From Nostoc sp. FACHB-110 (GTDB lineage: Bacteria > Cyanobacteriota > Cyanobacteriia > Cyanobacteriales > Nostocaceae), in NCBI RefSeq assembly GCF_014697425.1, contig NZ_JACJRU010000007.1, forward strand, positions 62,001 through 126,000: DNA of 64,000 bases. Reading direction: 5' to 3'. Position 1 is the first letter of the stretch, and each line of letters begins with the position of its first letter. A program made the position numbers and the translations under genes. Shown one piece after another: positions 33,365 through 41,871 of the stretch. The notes under the pieces were generated by a model that ran no database searches, had not been told where the DNA came from, and was given only the letters and a program-made list of their open reading frames with translations.

Positions 33365-36300
33365 ATGAGTGAAATTATGACTAACAAAAAGCTATCCCAT
33401 TATTTTAGTTTACAGCGTCGCTATTCTCGGTCTATTAATTTAGAAAGAGATTTAGATAGTGTGGAAGCTTTAGACGGTTATGTACTGACGAAAAGAGCGC
33501 TTGATTCGCTCAAACGAATTTTAAATAATTTTAATAATAATGAAGGGAATAGGGCTTGGACTTTAACTAGTGTTTACGGAACTGGAAAATCGGCTTTTGC
33601 TCATTATTTAATTTCTCTGGCGGCTAAATCCCAGAGTAAAATTTATCTTAAAGCTTTAGCGATCGCTGAGGATAAATTAGGTAAAGATAGTGAGATTTAT
33701 CAGTTAATTCAAGAGAAAATTAACCCTAAAGGATTAATTCGGGCTGTAGCTACGGGACAAAGAGAACCAATTAGCCATACTATTATTCGGGCTTTGTTGA
33801 CTGGTGTAGATAATTTTTGGACTGCTAGTCAAAAAAATAAAATCGGCGTTGTGCGTCAGTTGGTAGATTTAGAAGCGGAAATTAATGATGGTGGTAAGGT
33901 TGATAGCAGAGAAATTCCGCATTTGATATTAGAATTAGCTAAGGAATCAGGAACGGGAATTTTCCTGGTAATTGATGAATTAGGTAAGAATCTAGAGTAT
34001 GCGGCTCATGCTCAAGGTGATGAAGATTTATATCTTTTGCAACAATTAGCTGAATTACCAAAAGATAGTCAATATCCTGTTTATGTTTTAGGGATTTTAC
34101 ATCAAGCTTTTGGTGAATATAGTCAAAGACTAGCAACGATTCAAAAGAATGAATGGGCAAAAATTCAGGGGAGGTTTGAAGATATTCCCTTTACTGAATC
34201 ATCTGGTCAAATGATGAGTCTGATTGGAGAAGCAATTGACTCTTCAGCCGCAGAAAATATAGAAAGTGCCACTAATAGCTATTCTGAAGAATGGAATAAG
34301 TACTTAGAACCAATCATTATAGATGAAGAAGTAACAGCTACAATTATCAAAAAAGTTTATCCCTTACATCCTTTATCTGCTTTAGTTTTACCAACGCTTT
34401 GTCAACGCTATGCTCAAAATGACCGTTCTTTATTTACATTTTTAACAAGTTATGAGCCTTTATCTTTTCGTAATTTTTTAGAAGAAGTAAGGGTTAAAGA
34501 TTTTGAATTACCTTGCCTTAAGTTATACCAAGTTTACGATTATTTTATTGAATCGGCGGGAATGGGTTTAGCCTCTCGCTCAAATTTACAAAGATGGGTG
34601 GAAATTCAAGACTTAGTTAATGATGCTAAACGTTTAGAAGAAGATAGTCTCAGAGTAATAAAAACTATTGGGATTTTGAACCTCATTACGCCTACAGGTT
34701 CACTACGGGCGACTAGAAATTTAGTCTCTCTAGCAATGTGCAGTTTCCCTACCGCAACAGAAATTAGTTACTGGCAAGAAATTATTGATAAACTCTTAAA
34801 ACAAAACCTGATTACCCACCGTCGTCAGTTAGATGAATTACGGATTTGGCAAGGTTCGGATTTTAATTTTGACAGTGAATTAAGTAATTATATCGGACAA
34901 GAGCGATCGCCTCTCGTCAAGCTACTATCTCTACACCGTCCCCTCAAGCCTTTAGTTGCACAACGTCACAGTTATAAAACGGGGACTTTGCGTTATTTTG
35001 AACGCCATTATTTAGATAGTTCTCAAGATTTGACTCAGTTAACTTGTAGTAGCACAGATGCAGATGGTTTTGTTGGTTATTGGGTAGGTGAAGAACCTCT
35101 GGGTGGTGAGCGAAGTCGAACCACTACTTCCGTCCCTACTACCACTAGCGATGGTAAGCCGTTAGTGATTTTGAGTGCGGCGAATTTAGAGATATTACGC
35201 ATCCGTACTCTGGAATATGTGGCTTTAAGCAATATTAAAAAAACTGCCAAAGAGTTGCAGACTGATGGGGTGGCGAGAAAAGAAGTAAATTATCGCCTAC
35301 AAGAAGCGGAAGAATTTTTAGATGAAACTTTAGATCAATCCTTTAGTATTGGGGTAAATCAGCAATGTTGGATTCAGGGACAAGTCGAGACATTAAACAA
35401 CATTACTGACTTTAATAGTAAGCTGTCGGAGATTTGCGATCGCACCTACAATCACAGTCCCATTTTGTGGAATGAATTAATCAACCGCCGTGATTTAACC
35501 TCCCAAGGGGCGAAGGCTAGACGGGAATTGATTCAGGCGATGTTAGAACATCAGCATGAGGAAAGATTGGGCTTAGAAGGATATGGCCCGGAAGTGAGTA
35601 TGTATTATTCTCTGTTAGAGGAAACAGGGATACATCGTCAAGAAGATGAAGACTGGGACTTTTACCCACCATCGGCAAATTCTGGGTTAAATTCTCTCTG
35701 GGAAGCGGTTGAAAATTTTTGTCTAGCAGCTACAGAGAAAAGTCAAACATTTGATTTACTTTATCAACATTTATCAGCACCGCCTTATGGAGTAAAACAG
35801 GGTGCAGTTCCCGTAATTTTAGCGGCTGTGTTATTGTATCACGCCGATGATTTGGGGCTGTATCAAGATGGGACATTTATTCCAGTATTGGGAACAGAAC
35901 ATTTTGAATTATTAGTTAAATATCCTGAACGGTTTGCAGTTAAGTATTTTGCAGTTGTGGGATTAAGGGCGGAAGTATTCAAAGAATTGGAAGTTATTTT
36001 ACGTAATCCCCAGTTAAAGAAATTGGGGAAAGTGCGTAACACTACTTTATTAACGGTGGTGACTCCGCTTTATCAATTTGTGAAAAAACTGCCGAAATAT
36101 ACTCAACAAACTAAAAGACTAGCAACAGAACCGAGAGCAATTTTAAAAGCATTACAAACCACTGTTGAACCGGATGAATTATTATTTAAAGCTTTACCCG
36201 CAGCTTGTAATTTACCAGCAATTGGGACGGAAACTGGGGATGATGGGCTAACGGCGAGAACTTTAAGGACTAAATTAGTTCATGCTTTGAGAGATATTCA

Positions 36301-36904
36301 TACAGCTTATGATCAATTATTGAGTGATTGTCAAAAACTGATTTATGAAGCCTTTGGGGTAAGAAGTCCAGAAACAAAATTGCGGGAAGATTTGCGAGTT
36401 AGGGCGAATTATTTAGCCGGAAAATGTATTGAACCTTTACTCAAACGCTTCATTCGCGCTGCGTCAGATGAAACTAAAACTGATGCTCAATGGTTAGAAG
36501 CTTTGGTGATGATTGTAGCAGATAAACCGGCAGAATCTTGGACTGATGATGATGCAGTTGCCTTTGAGATGAAATTAGCCGATTTAGTACGGCGGTTTAA
36601 GAATTTGGAAGCTTTGCAAAAAGAAGTCGCCGCCAAAGGCGAAGGTTTTGAAGCACGACGCATTACCATGACTCGTCCTGATGGTCAGGAAATCCATCAA
36701 ATGGTATGGGTAGATCATGGGCGAGAGTCGCAAGTTGAAAAGATTGTGGACGAAATTTTAGCAAAATTGCCTGATGATCAACAGTTAAGACAGGCGATTT
36801 TAGCAATGTTGAGTGAACGCATTTTAAATCCTGATTTACCTGAGACGGTGGCGCAAATTAGCGATAAGGGGAATGATGAAATAGCGGGGAAAAATGCTGG
36901 TTAA
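33365..36904 (+). CDS. Large P-loop ATPase of defence-island type
   Basis: A 1179-residue protein. Walker A is YGTGKSAFAH (residues 71-80) and Walker B is FLVIDELGKNLEYAA (about 199-213), followed by a sensor-like region (VYVLGILHQAFGEYSQRL). The rest is long and helical, ending with a coiled segment (LADLVRRFKNLEALQKEVAAKG) and a C-terminal helix. The length and layout resemble the big ATPases of BREX/Pgl (BrxC/PglY) and phosphorothioation-linked restriction loci, but I cannot assign it to either. It stands between DUF4007 and a PD-(D/E)XK-like gene and is probably cotranscribed with DUF4007. Confidence 0.72.
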   Translation: MSEIMTNKKLSHYFSLQRRYSRSINLERDLDSVEALDGYVLTKRALDSLKRILNNFNNNEGNRAWTLTSVYGTGKSAFAHYLISLAAKSQSKIYLKALAIAEDKLGKDSEIYQLIQEKINPKGLIRAVATGQREPISHTIIRALLTGVDNFWTASQKNKIGVVRQLVDLEAEINDGGKVDSREIPHLILELAKESGTGIFLVIDELGKNLEYAAHAQGDEDLYLLQQLAELPKDSQYPVYVLGILHQAFGEYSQRLATIQKNEWAKIQGRFEDIPFTESSGQMMSLIGEAIDSSAAENIESATNSYSEEWNKYLEPIIIDEEVTATIIKKVYPLHPLSALVLPTLCQRYAQNDRSLFTFLTSYEPLSFRNFLEEVRVKDFELPCLKLYQVYDYFIESAGMGLASRSNLQRWVEIQDLVNDAKRLEEDSLRVIKTIGILNLITPTGSLRATRNLVSLAMCSFPTATEISYWQEIIDKLLKQNLITHRRQLDELRIWQGSDFNFDSELSNYIGQERSPLVKLLSLHRPLKPLVAQRHSYKTGTLRYFERHYLDSSQDLTQLTCSSTDADGFVGYWVGEEPLGGERSRTTTSVPTTTSDGKPLVILSAANLEILRIRTLEYVALSNIKKTAKELQTDGVARKEVNYRLQEAEEFLDETLDQSFSIGVNQQCWIQGQVETLNNITDFNSKLSEICDRTYNHSPILWNELINRRDLTSQGAKARRELIQAMLEHQHEERLGLEGYGPEVSMYYSLLEETGIHRQEDEDWDFYPPSANSGLNSLWEAVENFCLAATEKSQTFDLLYQHLSAPPYGVKQGAVPVILAAVLLYHADDLGLYQDGTFIPVLGTEHFELLVKYPERFAVKYFAVVGLRAEVFKELEVILRNPQLKKLGKVRNTTLLTVVTPLYQFVKKLPKYTQQTKRLATEPRAILKALQTTVEPDELLFKALPAACNLPAIGTETGDDGLTARTLRTKLVHALRDIHTAYDQLLSDCQKLIYEAFGVRSPETKLREDLRVRANYLAGKCIEPLLKRFIRAASDETKTDAQWLEALVMIVADKPAESWTDDDAVAFEMKLADLVRRFKNLEALQKEVAAKGEGFEARRITMTRPDGQEIHQMVWVDHGRESQVEKIVDEILAKLPDDQQLRQAILAMLSERILNPDLPETVAQISDKGNDEIAGKNAG

Positions 36905-37002
36905 TAGAAGCATTATGATGAGAAAGAGAACCTAGCACCGCAACTGCGTCACGAGAGCGAGTTAGATATAAATCATACCGAGCAGCTAAGAGAAATCAAA
37001 AG

Positions 37003-37659
37003 ATGATCCAAACAGCGATTACTAAAAGAATTACCACAATTAATGAAGCAGAAAGGCAATTTAATTTAGTTCGTACTGCTGATATTAATTTTTTTCCAGA
37101 GTGGAGAGAAAATTTAGCTGATTTAACTGATAAGGAAAAAACAGTATTAGATAGAATTAAAGCTAGATACCGCTATCATCGAGCCAACGGACATCTAGCA
37201 GAAGGGTTAGTAAATTTAGTGGTTTTATCGCCCTTACTTGAGTTAGCAGGTTTTTATGATCCGCCTTTTCAAATGCAAGGGGAAGTTGCTATTGAAGTTA
37301 GTGCATTAGTTCCACTAGATGAAGTTAGCGAGGAAATTTTACGGGGAAGAATTGATTTTTTAGTAGTGTCAAAAGGACTGTGGATTGCAGTTTTGGAGTC
37401 TAAGGGAACAGCGATTAATCTTGATGTGGCAATTCCTCAAGTTTTAGCTTATATGATGGTTAATCCTAACGCAGAAAAACCTGTGTTTGGGATGGCGACT
37501 AATGGGGGAGAGTTCTTTTTTATCAAACTAAATCGTCAGAGAACACCTCAATATGATATTTCGCGTATTTTTTCCCTTTTACCTCTACAAAATGAACTTT
37601 ATGATGTGCTAATGATTTTGAAAAAGCTAGGAAGTCAGATTGAGGATGATACTAACTGA
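37003..37659 (+). CDS. PD-(D/E)XK nuclease-like protein, HsdR N-terminal type
   Basis: A 218-residue stand-alone domain. GRIDFLVVSKGLWIAVLESKGTA contains the D-Xn-ExK catalytic pattern (Asp near 117, ESK near 132) of type I restriction R-subunit N-terminal domains. VLAYMMVNPNAEKPVFGMATNGGEFFFIKL is the conserved region after it. The helicase part of HsdR is absent, so it is not a truncated full-length subunit in the simple sense; stand-alone versions are common in cyanobacteria. It may supply nuclease activity to the neighbouring system. Confidence 0.75.
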   Translation: MIQTAITKRITTINEAERQFNLVRTADINFFPEWRENLADLTDKEKTVLDRIKARYRYHRANGHLAEGLVNLVVLSPLLELAGFYDPPFQMQGEVAIEVSALVPLDEVSEEILRGRIDFLVVSKGLWIAVLESKGTAINLDVAIPQVLAYMMVNPNAEKPVFGMATNGGEFFFIKLNRQRTPQYDISRIFSLLPLQNELYDVLMILKKLGSQIEDDTN

Positions 37660-37685
37660 GTTCAAAAAAGCATTCCTGAAATGCT

Positions 37686-38021
37686 TCAAGCCACTCCATA
37701 TCCCGTGTATGGACGTTTGTATGGTGGTTGTAAACCAAACACAATATCTTCCTTTGGTACTCCCATTTCCAAGAGTTCCTGTGCTAAATCGACATCTGTC
37801 ATATTTTGCTGAATCCAGATTTTGCCATTTTTAATATCAAAATGAATGACACTGTGATACACACGATTTAAACCATTCCAACCTATACGCATCAACTGAT
37901 AATGATCATGTGCTGTATCAAATAATAATTGATTTTCAATTTCTTCATGCTTAGATTTAGACTGACTATGTTTAGTTAACAAATTTTGGATATGTTGACG
38001 ATATATCTCTAATCTGTCCAT
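37686..38021 (-). CDS. xisI: XisI, fdxN-element excision controlling factor family
   Basis: A 111-residue protein with the family hallmarks: MDRLEIYRQHIQNLLTKH, DHYQLMRIGWNGLNRVYHSVIHFDI, KIWIQQNMTDVDLAQELLEMGVPKEDIVFGLQPPYKRPYTGYGVA. In Anabaena 7120, xisI and xisH are needed for excision of the fdxN element by XisF in heterocysts. Many cyanobacteria carry several xisHI pairs away from any element, and no fdxN or xisF is visible here. Its start overlaps xisH by 13 bases. Confidence 0.93.
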   Translation of the reverse strand: MDRLEIYRQHIQNLLTKHSQSKSKHEEIENQLLFDTAHDHYQLMRIGWNGLNRVYHSVIHFDIKNGKIWIQQNMTDVDLAQELLEMGVPKEDIVFGLQPPYKRPYTGYGVA

Positions 38022-38425
38022 GATAAAATTACCTCCATGATTGGCTCATATATCATTAGTTTTAACTTATGTTTTTGGACTGCAATTTGTGCTAATCTAG
38101 TCTGAAAAAATGTACTATATGCGTCAACTGGGATTGCTAAATATAATCTACGTTCTGGTTGAGTTTCTTCAAGAGCAATTTGATAATTTAAGAACTGTCC
38201 TAAAGCCGTGTGAAAGTCACTAACCGCCGAGTTACTGGCAAAACTTTTAATTTCTACAGCTATCTTTTCTCCTTCTCTTTCTGCGGCTATCAGCCTTTCC
38301 GCACCTAAGTCAACTTTAAGAGTTACTTCCTCAAATTCGATTTCTAGTGGATCATCAGTAACTATCCAGTTTTCTTTTTGAAGGGCATTTTTGACTGCTT
38401 CATGAAATAAATCTCTGGCTGACAT
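38009..38425 (-). CDS. xisH: XisH, fdxN-element excision controlling factor family
   Basis: A 138-residue protein (MSARDLFHEAVKNALQKENW). VDLGAERLIAAEREGEKIAVEIKSF has the D-Xn-ExK arrangement of a PD-(D/E)XK nuclease fold, as noted for XisH. It is the first gene of the xisH-xisI pair and lies convergent to the restriction-like gene upstream. As with other extra pairs, a toxin-antitoxin or defence role is possible. Confidence 0.93.
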   Translation of the reverse strand: MSARDLFHEAVKNALQKENWIVTDDPLEIEFEEVTLKVDLGAERLIAAEREGEKIAVEIKSFASNSAVSDFHTALGQFLNYQIALEETQPERRLYLAIPVDAYSTFFQTRLAQIAVQKHKLKLMIYEPIMEVILSWTD

Positions 38426-38609
38426 CAGTACACAAGTTTGTTATATATATTTTTAACATAATTAATATTCTATCAAATGTGAGATTGAATAAGATATTGG
38501 TTACTGCAATTGTCACAGTTAATATTAAGAGTAATTTTGAATTATACAGATTGTTATAATCAAGTATTATTCTAGTGAAATAGAACAAAGAGATTTTGGA
38601 GTAGTGACA

Positions 38610-39245
38610 ATGTTAGGTTTACTAGCCAAATTAAGTTTATGGGAAGAATTAACAAGTCATTCAGCACTACAAAATGTTGATTCTGACCAAATTTTGCTGA
38701 TGAATGAAATTAGCTGGGATATATATGAAACACTATTGCAAAGTTGTCAAAATAATTCTCACTATCGCTTTAAATATTTAGAAGGTACTTTAGAAATAAT
38801 GTCACCGAGTCGCCGCCACGAGGTGGATAAAAAGATTATTGCTTTATTGTTGGAAACCTATTTTATAGAAAAAGGTATTGATTTTTATCCTTTAGGTTCG
38901 ACTACTTTTAGAAGAGAAGCAGCCGCTAGGGGTATAGAACCAGATGAATGTTATTGTTTTAATTCGGAAAAACCTGTTCCTGATTTGGCGATTGAAATAG
39001 TTGTCACCAGTGGGGGAATTGATGATTTATTAATTTATCAAGGTTTAGGTGTGTCGGAAGTTTGGTTTTGGCGGAACAATCAATTTCTATTATATTATCT
39101 GCGTGGTAAGCAGTATGAGCAAATAGCGAAAAGTGAACTTTTTCCAGATTTAGATTTGGAATTGTTAGCTAGTTTAGTTATGTCTGGTGGGAAACCAAAA
39201 GATTTAATTGCTCAGTTTCGGGAAAGCTTTAATAGTATGAAGTAG
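38610..39245 (+). CDS. Uma2 family (DUF820) putative endonuclease
   Basis: A protein of about 211 residues with the Uma2 pattern: YRFKYLEGTLEIMSPSRRHE, EPDECYCFNSEKPVPDLAIEIVVTSGGIDDLLIYQGLGVSEVWFW. These carry a PD-(D/E)XK-like fold and are greatly expanded in cyanobacteria; their function is unsettled. The ATG at 38610 is chosen over GTG 38604 because GGAG lies eight bases upstream. Confidence 0.85.
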   Translation: MLGLLAKLSLWEELTSHSALQNVDSDQILLMNEISWDIYETLLQSCQNNSHYRFKYLEGTLEIMSPSRRHEVDKKIIALLLETYFIEKGIDFYPLGSTTFRREAAARGIEPDECYCFNSEKPVPDLAIEIVVTSGGIDDLLIYQGLGVSEVWFWRNNQFLLYYLRGKQYEQIAKSELFPDLDLELLASLVMSGGKPKDLIAQFRESFNSMK

Positions 39246-39259
39246 GGTGGCAATAGTCC

Positions 39260-39312
39260 GTTACGGCTAGATATTATTGGTTCACACTCCCAAATTCTTT
39301 CATAGCCGTAAC
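39260..39312. repeat. Inverted repeat after the Uma2 gene
   Basis: gttacggcta (39260-39269) and tagccgtaac (39303-39312) are perfectly complementary with a 33-base loop, 14 bases after the stop. It could be a terminator-like or mobile palindrome; there is no T-tract. Confidence 0.5.
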
Positions 39313-39401
39313 ACAGCCTTGTATATTTACTTTATCAATAGACTCTATGATAAAGAAAGAACACAAAGTAAATTTCTAGCATTTAACCTTTATAAACTAC
39401 T

Positions 39402-39644
39402 ATGCAGCAAATTATATTTGCAGAACTGCCAGAAACTGTTCAAAAGTTAATTAACCAGGTACAAAAAACAGGTGAAACCCTCACTATCATTCAAAATGGT
39501 GTTCCCTTCGCTATCATCTCTCCTATTCAGAAGAAATCACTCATAGAAACACTTTCTACCCTTGAACCACTGGATGAAGACTTAGCGGATGTAGATGAAG
39601 GATTGTTACCTTTAGATGAATTTAAACGTAGAAAACTGGATTAA
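39402..39644 (+). CDS. Phd/YefM-like antitoxin without a visible toxin
   Basis: An 80-residue protein that begins like cyanobacterial Phd/YefM antitoxins (LPETVQKLINQVQKTGETLTIIQNGVPFAIISPIQ), with an acidic C-terminal tail that would bind a toxin. No PIN or RelE gene follows; the next gene is convergent. It is either an orphan remnant or acts in trans. Confidence 0.68.
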   Translation: MQQIIFAELPETVQKLINQVQKTGETLTIIQNGVPFAIISPIQKKSLIETLSTLEPLDEDLADVDEGLLPLDEFKRRKLD

Positions 39645-39677
39645 TCCTGATGAAGAAAGATAACAATTATTAAGTAG

Positions 39678-39705
39678 GGTGCGTTCAAGTAAAGCGTAAC
39701 GCACC
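39678..39705. terminator. Hairpin between convergent genes
   Basis: ggtgcgtt (39678-39685) pairs with aacgcacc (39698-39705) across 12 bases, midway between the antitoxin stop and the stop of the convergent Rpn-like gene. The ggtgcgtt..aacgcacc form is a frequent intergenic palindrome in cyanobacteria. Confidence 0.55.
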
Positions 39706-39718
39706 GCATGATAATTGT

Positions 39719-40615
39719 TTATTCTTGTTGTTGGGTTAACCAAGTTTCTAAATCAGCAATGTTAGAAAAATCTAGTAATGCTTCTCCGAGATTTTCTAAT
39801 TGTTCAATTGATAATTTTTGAATTTGCTCGATTAATGATTGGTTAATTTCTCCAAGCCGGCGATTGAGTTGACGTAGAACTAAACGTTCTTCTCCTTGTC
39901 TATTTCCCTCCCATATAGCTTGTTCTCTATCTCTTTGATAAAGTGGTTCTAATCGCATAACTAACTCCCTATCGTCTGTTTCTAATTCTTGATTGATTTT
40001 TAAGTTTTCCCGCAGGTTGTAAACTAATTCGAGGGTAGCTTTTTGGTATGGATGATTTAATGGTAACGCTTGCAATTCCATAATTGCTTGTGATTGTACG
40101 TTTCCTCTACCTAAAAGTCTCAGCCATAGTGTTTCGGGTGTTTGTGGTAGTTGATGTATGGCGACAATGGCTGTGCGTAGTGCATCTGGGAGAAAATGTA
40201 CTCCTGATATCCAATCGGGTTTTTGGACTGTTCCAAAGCTAGATAGTCTAGTTTCGGATACTGTGGGAGTTAGCACCCACAATTGGGGAATTTCTGAGTC
40301 TTGAAGTTTGGTTTTGTTGGTTTTAGCTTCTCGCCGTAGTGAGGCTTTGACTTCTAATAATTTGAGTATACAATCACAGATTTCATCGGTGGATGCTGGA
40401 TTGCGGAATGGTTCTATGATGGCTGGATTTTCGGCAAATCTTCCTAGTAAACCCAGGATTTGTAAGTTAGGTGTTTGCTGTTTGTTGGGTGTGAAGAAGA
40501 CATCTATTTCTTTGATTTCTCCTGAAATTTTTTCTGATGCTTTGACTTCTCCGTAATTTTTTAGTAGTTCTTCCAGATAGTCTTTAGCGAATTTGTCATG
40601 TATAAAGCGCGTCAC
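39719..40615 (-). CDS. Rpn/PD-(D/E)XK transposase-like protein with DUF4351 tail
   Basis: A 298-residue protein. The N-terminal half (MTRFIHDKFAKDYLEELLKNYGEVKASEKISGEIKEIDVFF, then VKASLRREAKTNKTKLQDSEIPQLWVLTPT) belongs to the family of Rpn-like putative nucleases frequent in cyanobacteria. The last 60 residues (ERLVLRQLNRRLGEINQSLIEQIQKLSIEQLENLGEALLDFSNIADLETWL) form a typical DUF4351 helical tail. The usual nuclease motif is not clear, so activity is uncertain. Confidence 0.78.
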   Translation of the reverse strand: MTRFIHDKFAKDYLEELLKNYGEVKASEKISGEIKEIDVFFTPNKQQTPNLQILGLLGRFAENPAIIEPFRNPASTDEICDCILKLLEVKASLRREAKTNKTKLQDSEIPQLWVLTPTVSETRLSSFGTVQKPDWISGVHFLPDALRTAIVAIHQLPQTPETLWLRLLGRGNVQSQAIMELQALPLNHPYQKATLELVYNLRENLKINQELETDDRELVMRLEPLYQRDREQAIWEGNRQGEERLVLRQLNRRLGEINQSLIEQIQKLSIEQLENLGEALLDFSNIADLETWLTQQQE

Positions 40616-40691
40616 TTCGCTGTTACTCCGAATTGAACGTTAATGATTCTCTGAAATCAAGAGTTGATGCGATTAGACTCGTCTAACTCCT

Positions 40692-40850
40692 ATCTTGCAC
40701 CAGCTTTTCATCCCGCCAAGAAATAAATTTCTTGGCTGATAGCGAAAGTCAGATAAATCTGACTAGAATAATCCTTTAGTCCGTTAAAACGGACTTATGC
40801 TATTAGACTCGGAATAAATTCCGAGGCGGAATATCGGGTAGGTGCAAGAT
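40692..40850. repeat. ATCTTGCACC-bounded element A
   Basis: The ends are exact inverted repeats: atcttgcacc (40692-40701) and ggtgcaagat (40841-40850). The interior is a row of small perfect hairpins: gccaagaaat/atttcttggc, cagat/atctg, agtccgtt/aacggact and ctcggaat/attccgag. It has no reading frame. Its interior differs from elements B and C. Confidence 0.7.
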
Positions 40851-40910
40851 ACAAGCTAACTATCTCAGTTAATCGCACCAACTCTCGACGGGTTTGATTT
40901 CCTAATTCAC

Positions 40911-41216
40911 ATCTTGCACCTAGCCCCAGCGAATAGAATTCGCACGCCAGATGCTTCAAGTCGGGCATTGCCCGCCCAACGCACTGGCTCGGCTATACAA
41001 ACGAAGTCCGCCTATCGCGCTTGCGCTGCGCTTGGCGCACCACGCGGACTAACGCAATATCAAGGGTTTGGAACCCGCGCAGGCGGTGAGGGGGTCGCAG
41101 TCTTGGCGGTTCCCGTCGATTGCGAACCCCCGAACCCGTTAGCGCAGCGTTAGCGACGCAGGAGCGTCAGGGGTTTTGTCTGTGTAGCCGCGACTTCAGT
41201 CGCCCTCGTGCAAGAT
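40911..41216 (+). repeat. ATCTTGCACC-bounded element B
   Basis: It starts atcttgcacctagccccagcg and ends cgtgcaagat. It shares with element C (54197-54391, opposite strand) the blocks ggctatacaaacgaagtccg, cgcggactaacgcaatatca, agggtttggaacccgcgcagg and gggttttgtctgtgtagc. B is longer by insertions after gaattcgc and in the right third. Confidence 0.85.
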
Positions 41217-41221
41217 ATGTG

Positions 41222-41452
41222 CTAACCTTGCTGTCTAATTAATACACTTACTACATCGCCTAATTCACCTAAACTTCTTGCTATGACTGGTTTTGACCAA
41301 GAACCCACTTCTGCATAACCTGTAGTATGTAGCTGGTAGATTGTTCTCCTGACTAATTCAGGACTACCGACTAATATGTGCTTTATTTTTTCTCGCTTTA
41401 CCTGGACTTGATTGCTACTGCTATCTTCTAACCTCACAAATTCTTCCGCCAT
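41222..41452 (-). CDS. Small conserved-looking hypothetical protein
   Basis: A 76-residue protein from the ATG at 41452 (MAEEFVRLEDSSSNQVQVKREKIKHILVGSPELVRRTIYQLHTTGYAEVGSWSKPV). The open frame continues to 41533, but that would run through the palindromic operator region, so the shorter form is preferred. I recognise no named domain; small proteins of this kind recur in cyanobacterial genomes. It is divergent from another small gene, with shared control sequence between. Confidence 0.62.
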   Translation of the reverse strand: MAEEFVRLEDSSSNQVQVKREKIKHILVGSPELVRRTIYQLHTTGYAEVGSWSKPVIARSLGELGDVVSVLIRQQG

Positions 41453-41502
41453 AACGCACCTGTGTAATGTTGCAAAGTAGTATGAATCTTTTTCTTGGAC
41501 AA

Positions 41503-41533
41503 TTGTACGGTACAATATGTACGTACTGTACAA
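41503..41533. promoter_or_regulatory. GTAC-rich palindromic operator between divergent genes
   Basis: ttgtacggtacaa (41503-41515) is followed by gtacgtac and tgtacaa, so GTAC occurs four times in 31 bases and the whole block begins ttgtac and ends gtacaa. It overlaps a possible promoter for the rightward gene (TTGGAC at 41495-41500, A/T-rich -10 further down). This is the layout of a repressor site, perhaps for one of the flanking small proteins. Confidence 0.5.
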
Positions 41534-41558
41534 AAGAAATATTGAAACTTAACGATTT

Positions 41559-41786
41559 ATGATGAGTTTTGATGAGCAGCAAAAATTTTTTGTGACAGAG
41601 AAGCGTCAAGGACAGGAGTATCTTGGTTTTTATCTTCCAGAAGGGAAGAAGGATGTGTTTAAGGAGTATTGTCAGTTTATTGACAGTACAATGAAGGATG
41701 AACTAGAGAAATTTATTGATCAGTGCATATCTGAGCCGAAGTTTCAGCAATACTTAGAAATGAAGCGTCGGTTAAAAGATAAGTAA
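41559..41786 (+). CDS. Small hypothetical protein
   Basis: A 75-residue, highly charged protein (SFDEQQKFFVTEKRQGQEYLGFYLPEGKKDVFKEYCQFIDSTMKDELEKFIDQCI) with a helical C-terminus. No family is recognised. Two adjacent ATG codons (41559, 41562) could start it. It sits divergent from the 76-residue protein across the GTAC palindromes, like a small regulator pair or a toxin-antitoxin-like unit, but this is inference. Confidence 0.6.
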   Translation: MMSFDEQQKFFVTEKRQGQEYLGFYLPEGKKDVFKEYCQFIDSTMKDELEKFIDQCISEPKFQQYLEMKRRLKDK

Positions 41787-41801
41787 TATTTTGTGTATTT
41801 T

Positions 41802-41860
41802 CACGTCTTGCACTAAGCCCTGATTGCATTATGGGCTACATAAACTAAGTTCACCTGCAT
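41802..41860 (+). repeat. Decayed copy of the ATCTTGCACC element
   Basis: cacgtcttgcactaagccc followed by gggctacataaactaagttcacc matches the left third of elements B/C (atcttgcacctagcccc, ggctatacaaacgaagtccgcc) with scattered changes. The right end is missing. Confidence 0.55.
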
Positions 41861-41871
41861 CAGCTGTTACG

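Larger units (their letters stand above)
40616..41221. other. Repeat-rich intergenic region with no gene
   Basis: The 606 bases hold two elements bounded by ATCTTGCACC inverted repeats (40692-40850 and 40911-41216) and nothing else recognisable. An open frame at 40914-41153 is repeat sequence and is rejected as a gene because a divergent copy at 54.2 kb reads differently. Confidence 0.7.

Noticed and set aside
37003..37659. Truncated type I restriction subunit (pseudogene)
   Set aside because: The domain is complete with an intact ExK motif and its own start and stop; stand-alone forms are frequent in cyanobacteria.
40914..41153. 79-codon plus frame
   Set aside because: It lies wholly in element B; the related element C gives a different peptide, so there is no selection on the protein.
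40692..41216. CRISPR array
   Set aside because: The hairpins and repeats have no regular repeat-spacer spacing and no cas genes are near. The STRR arrays elsewhere are heptamers without spacers.
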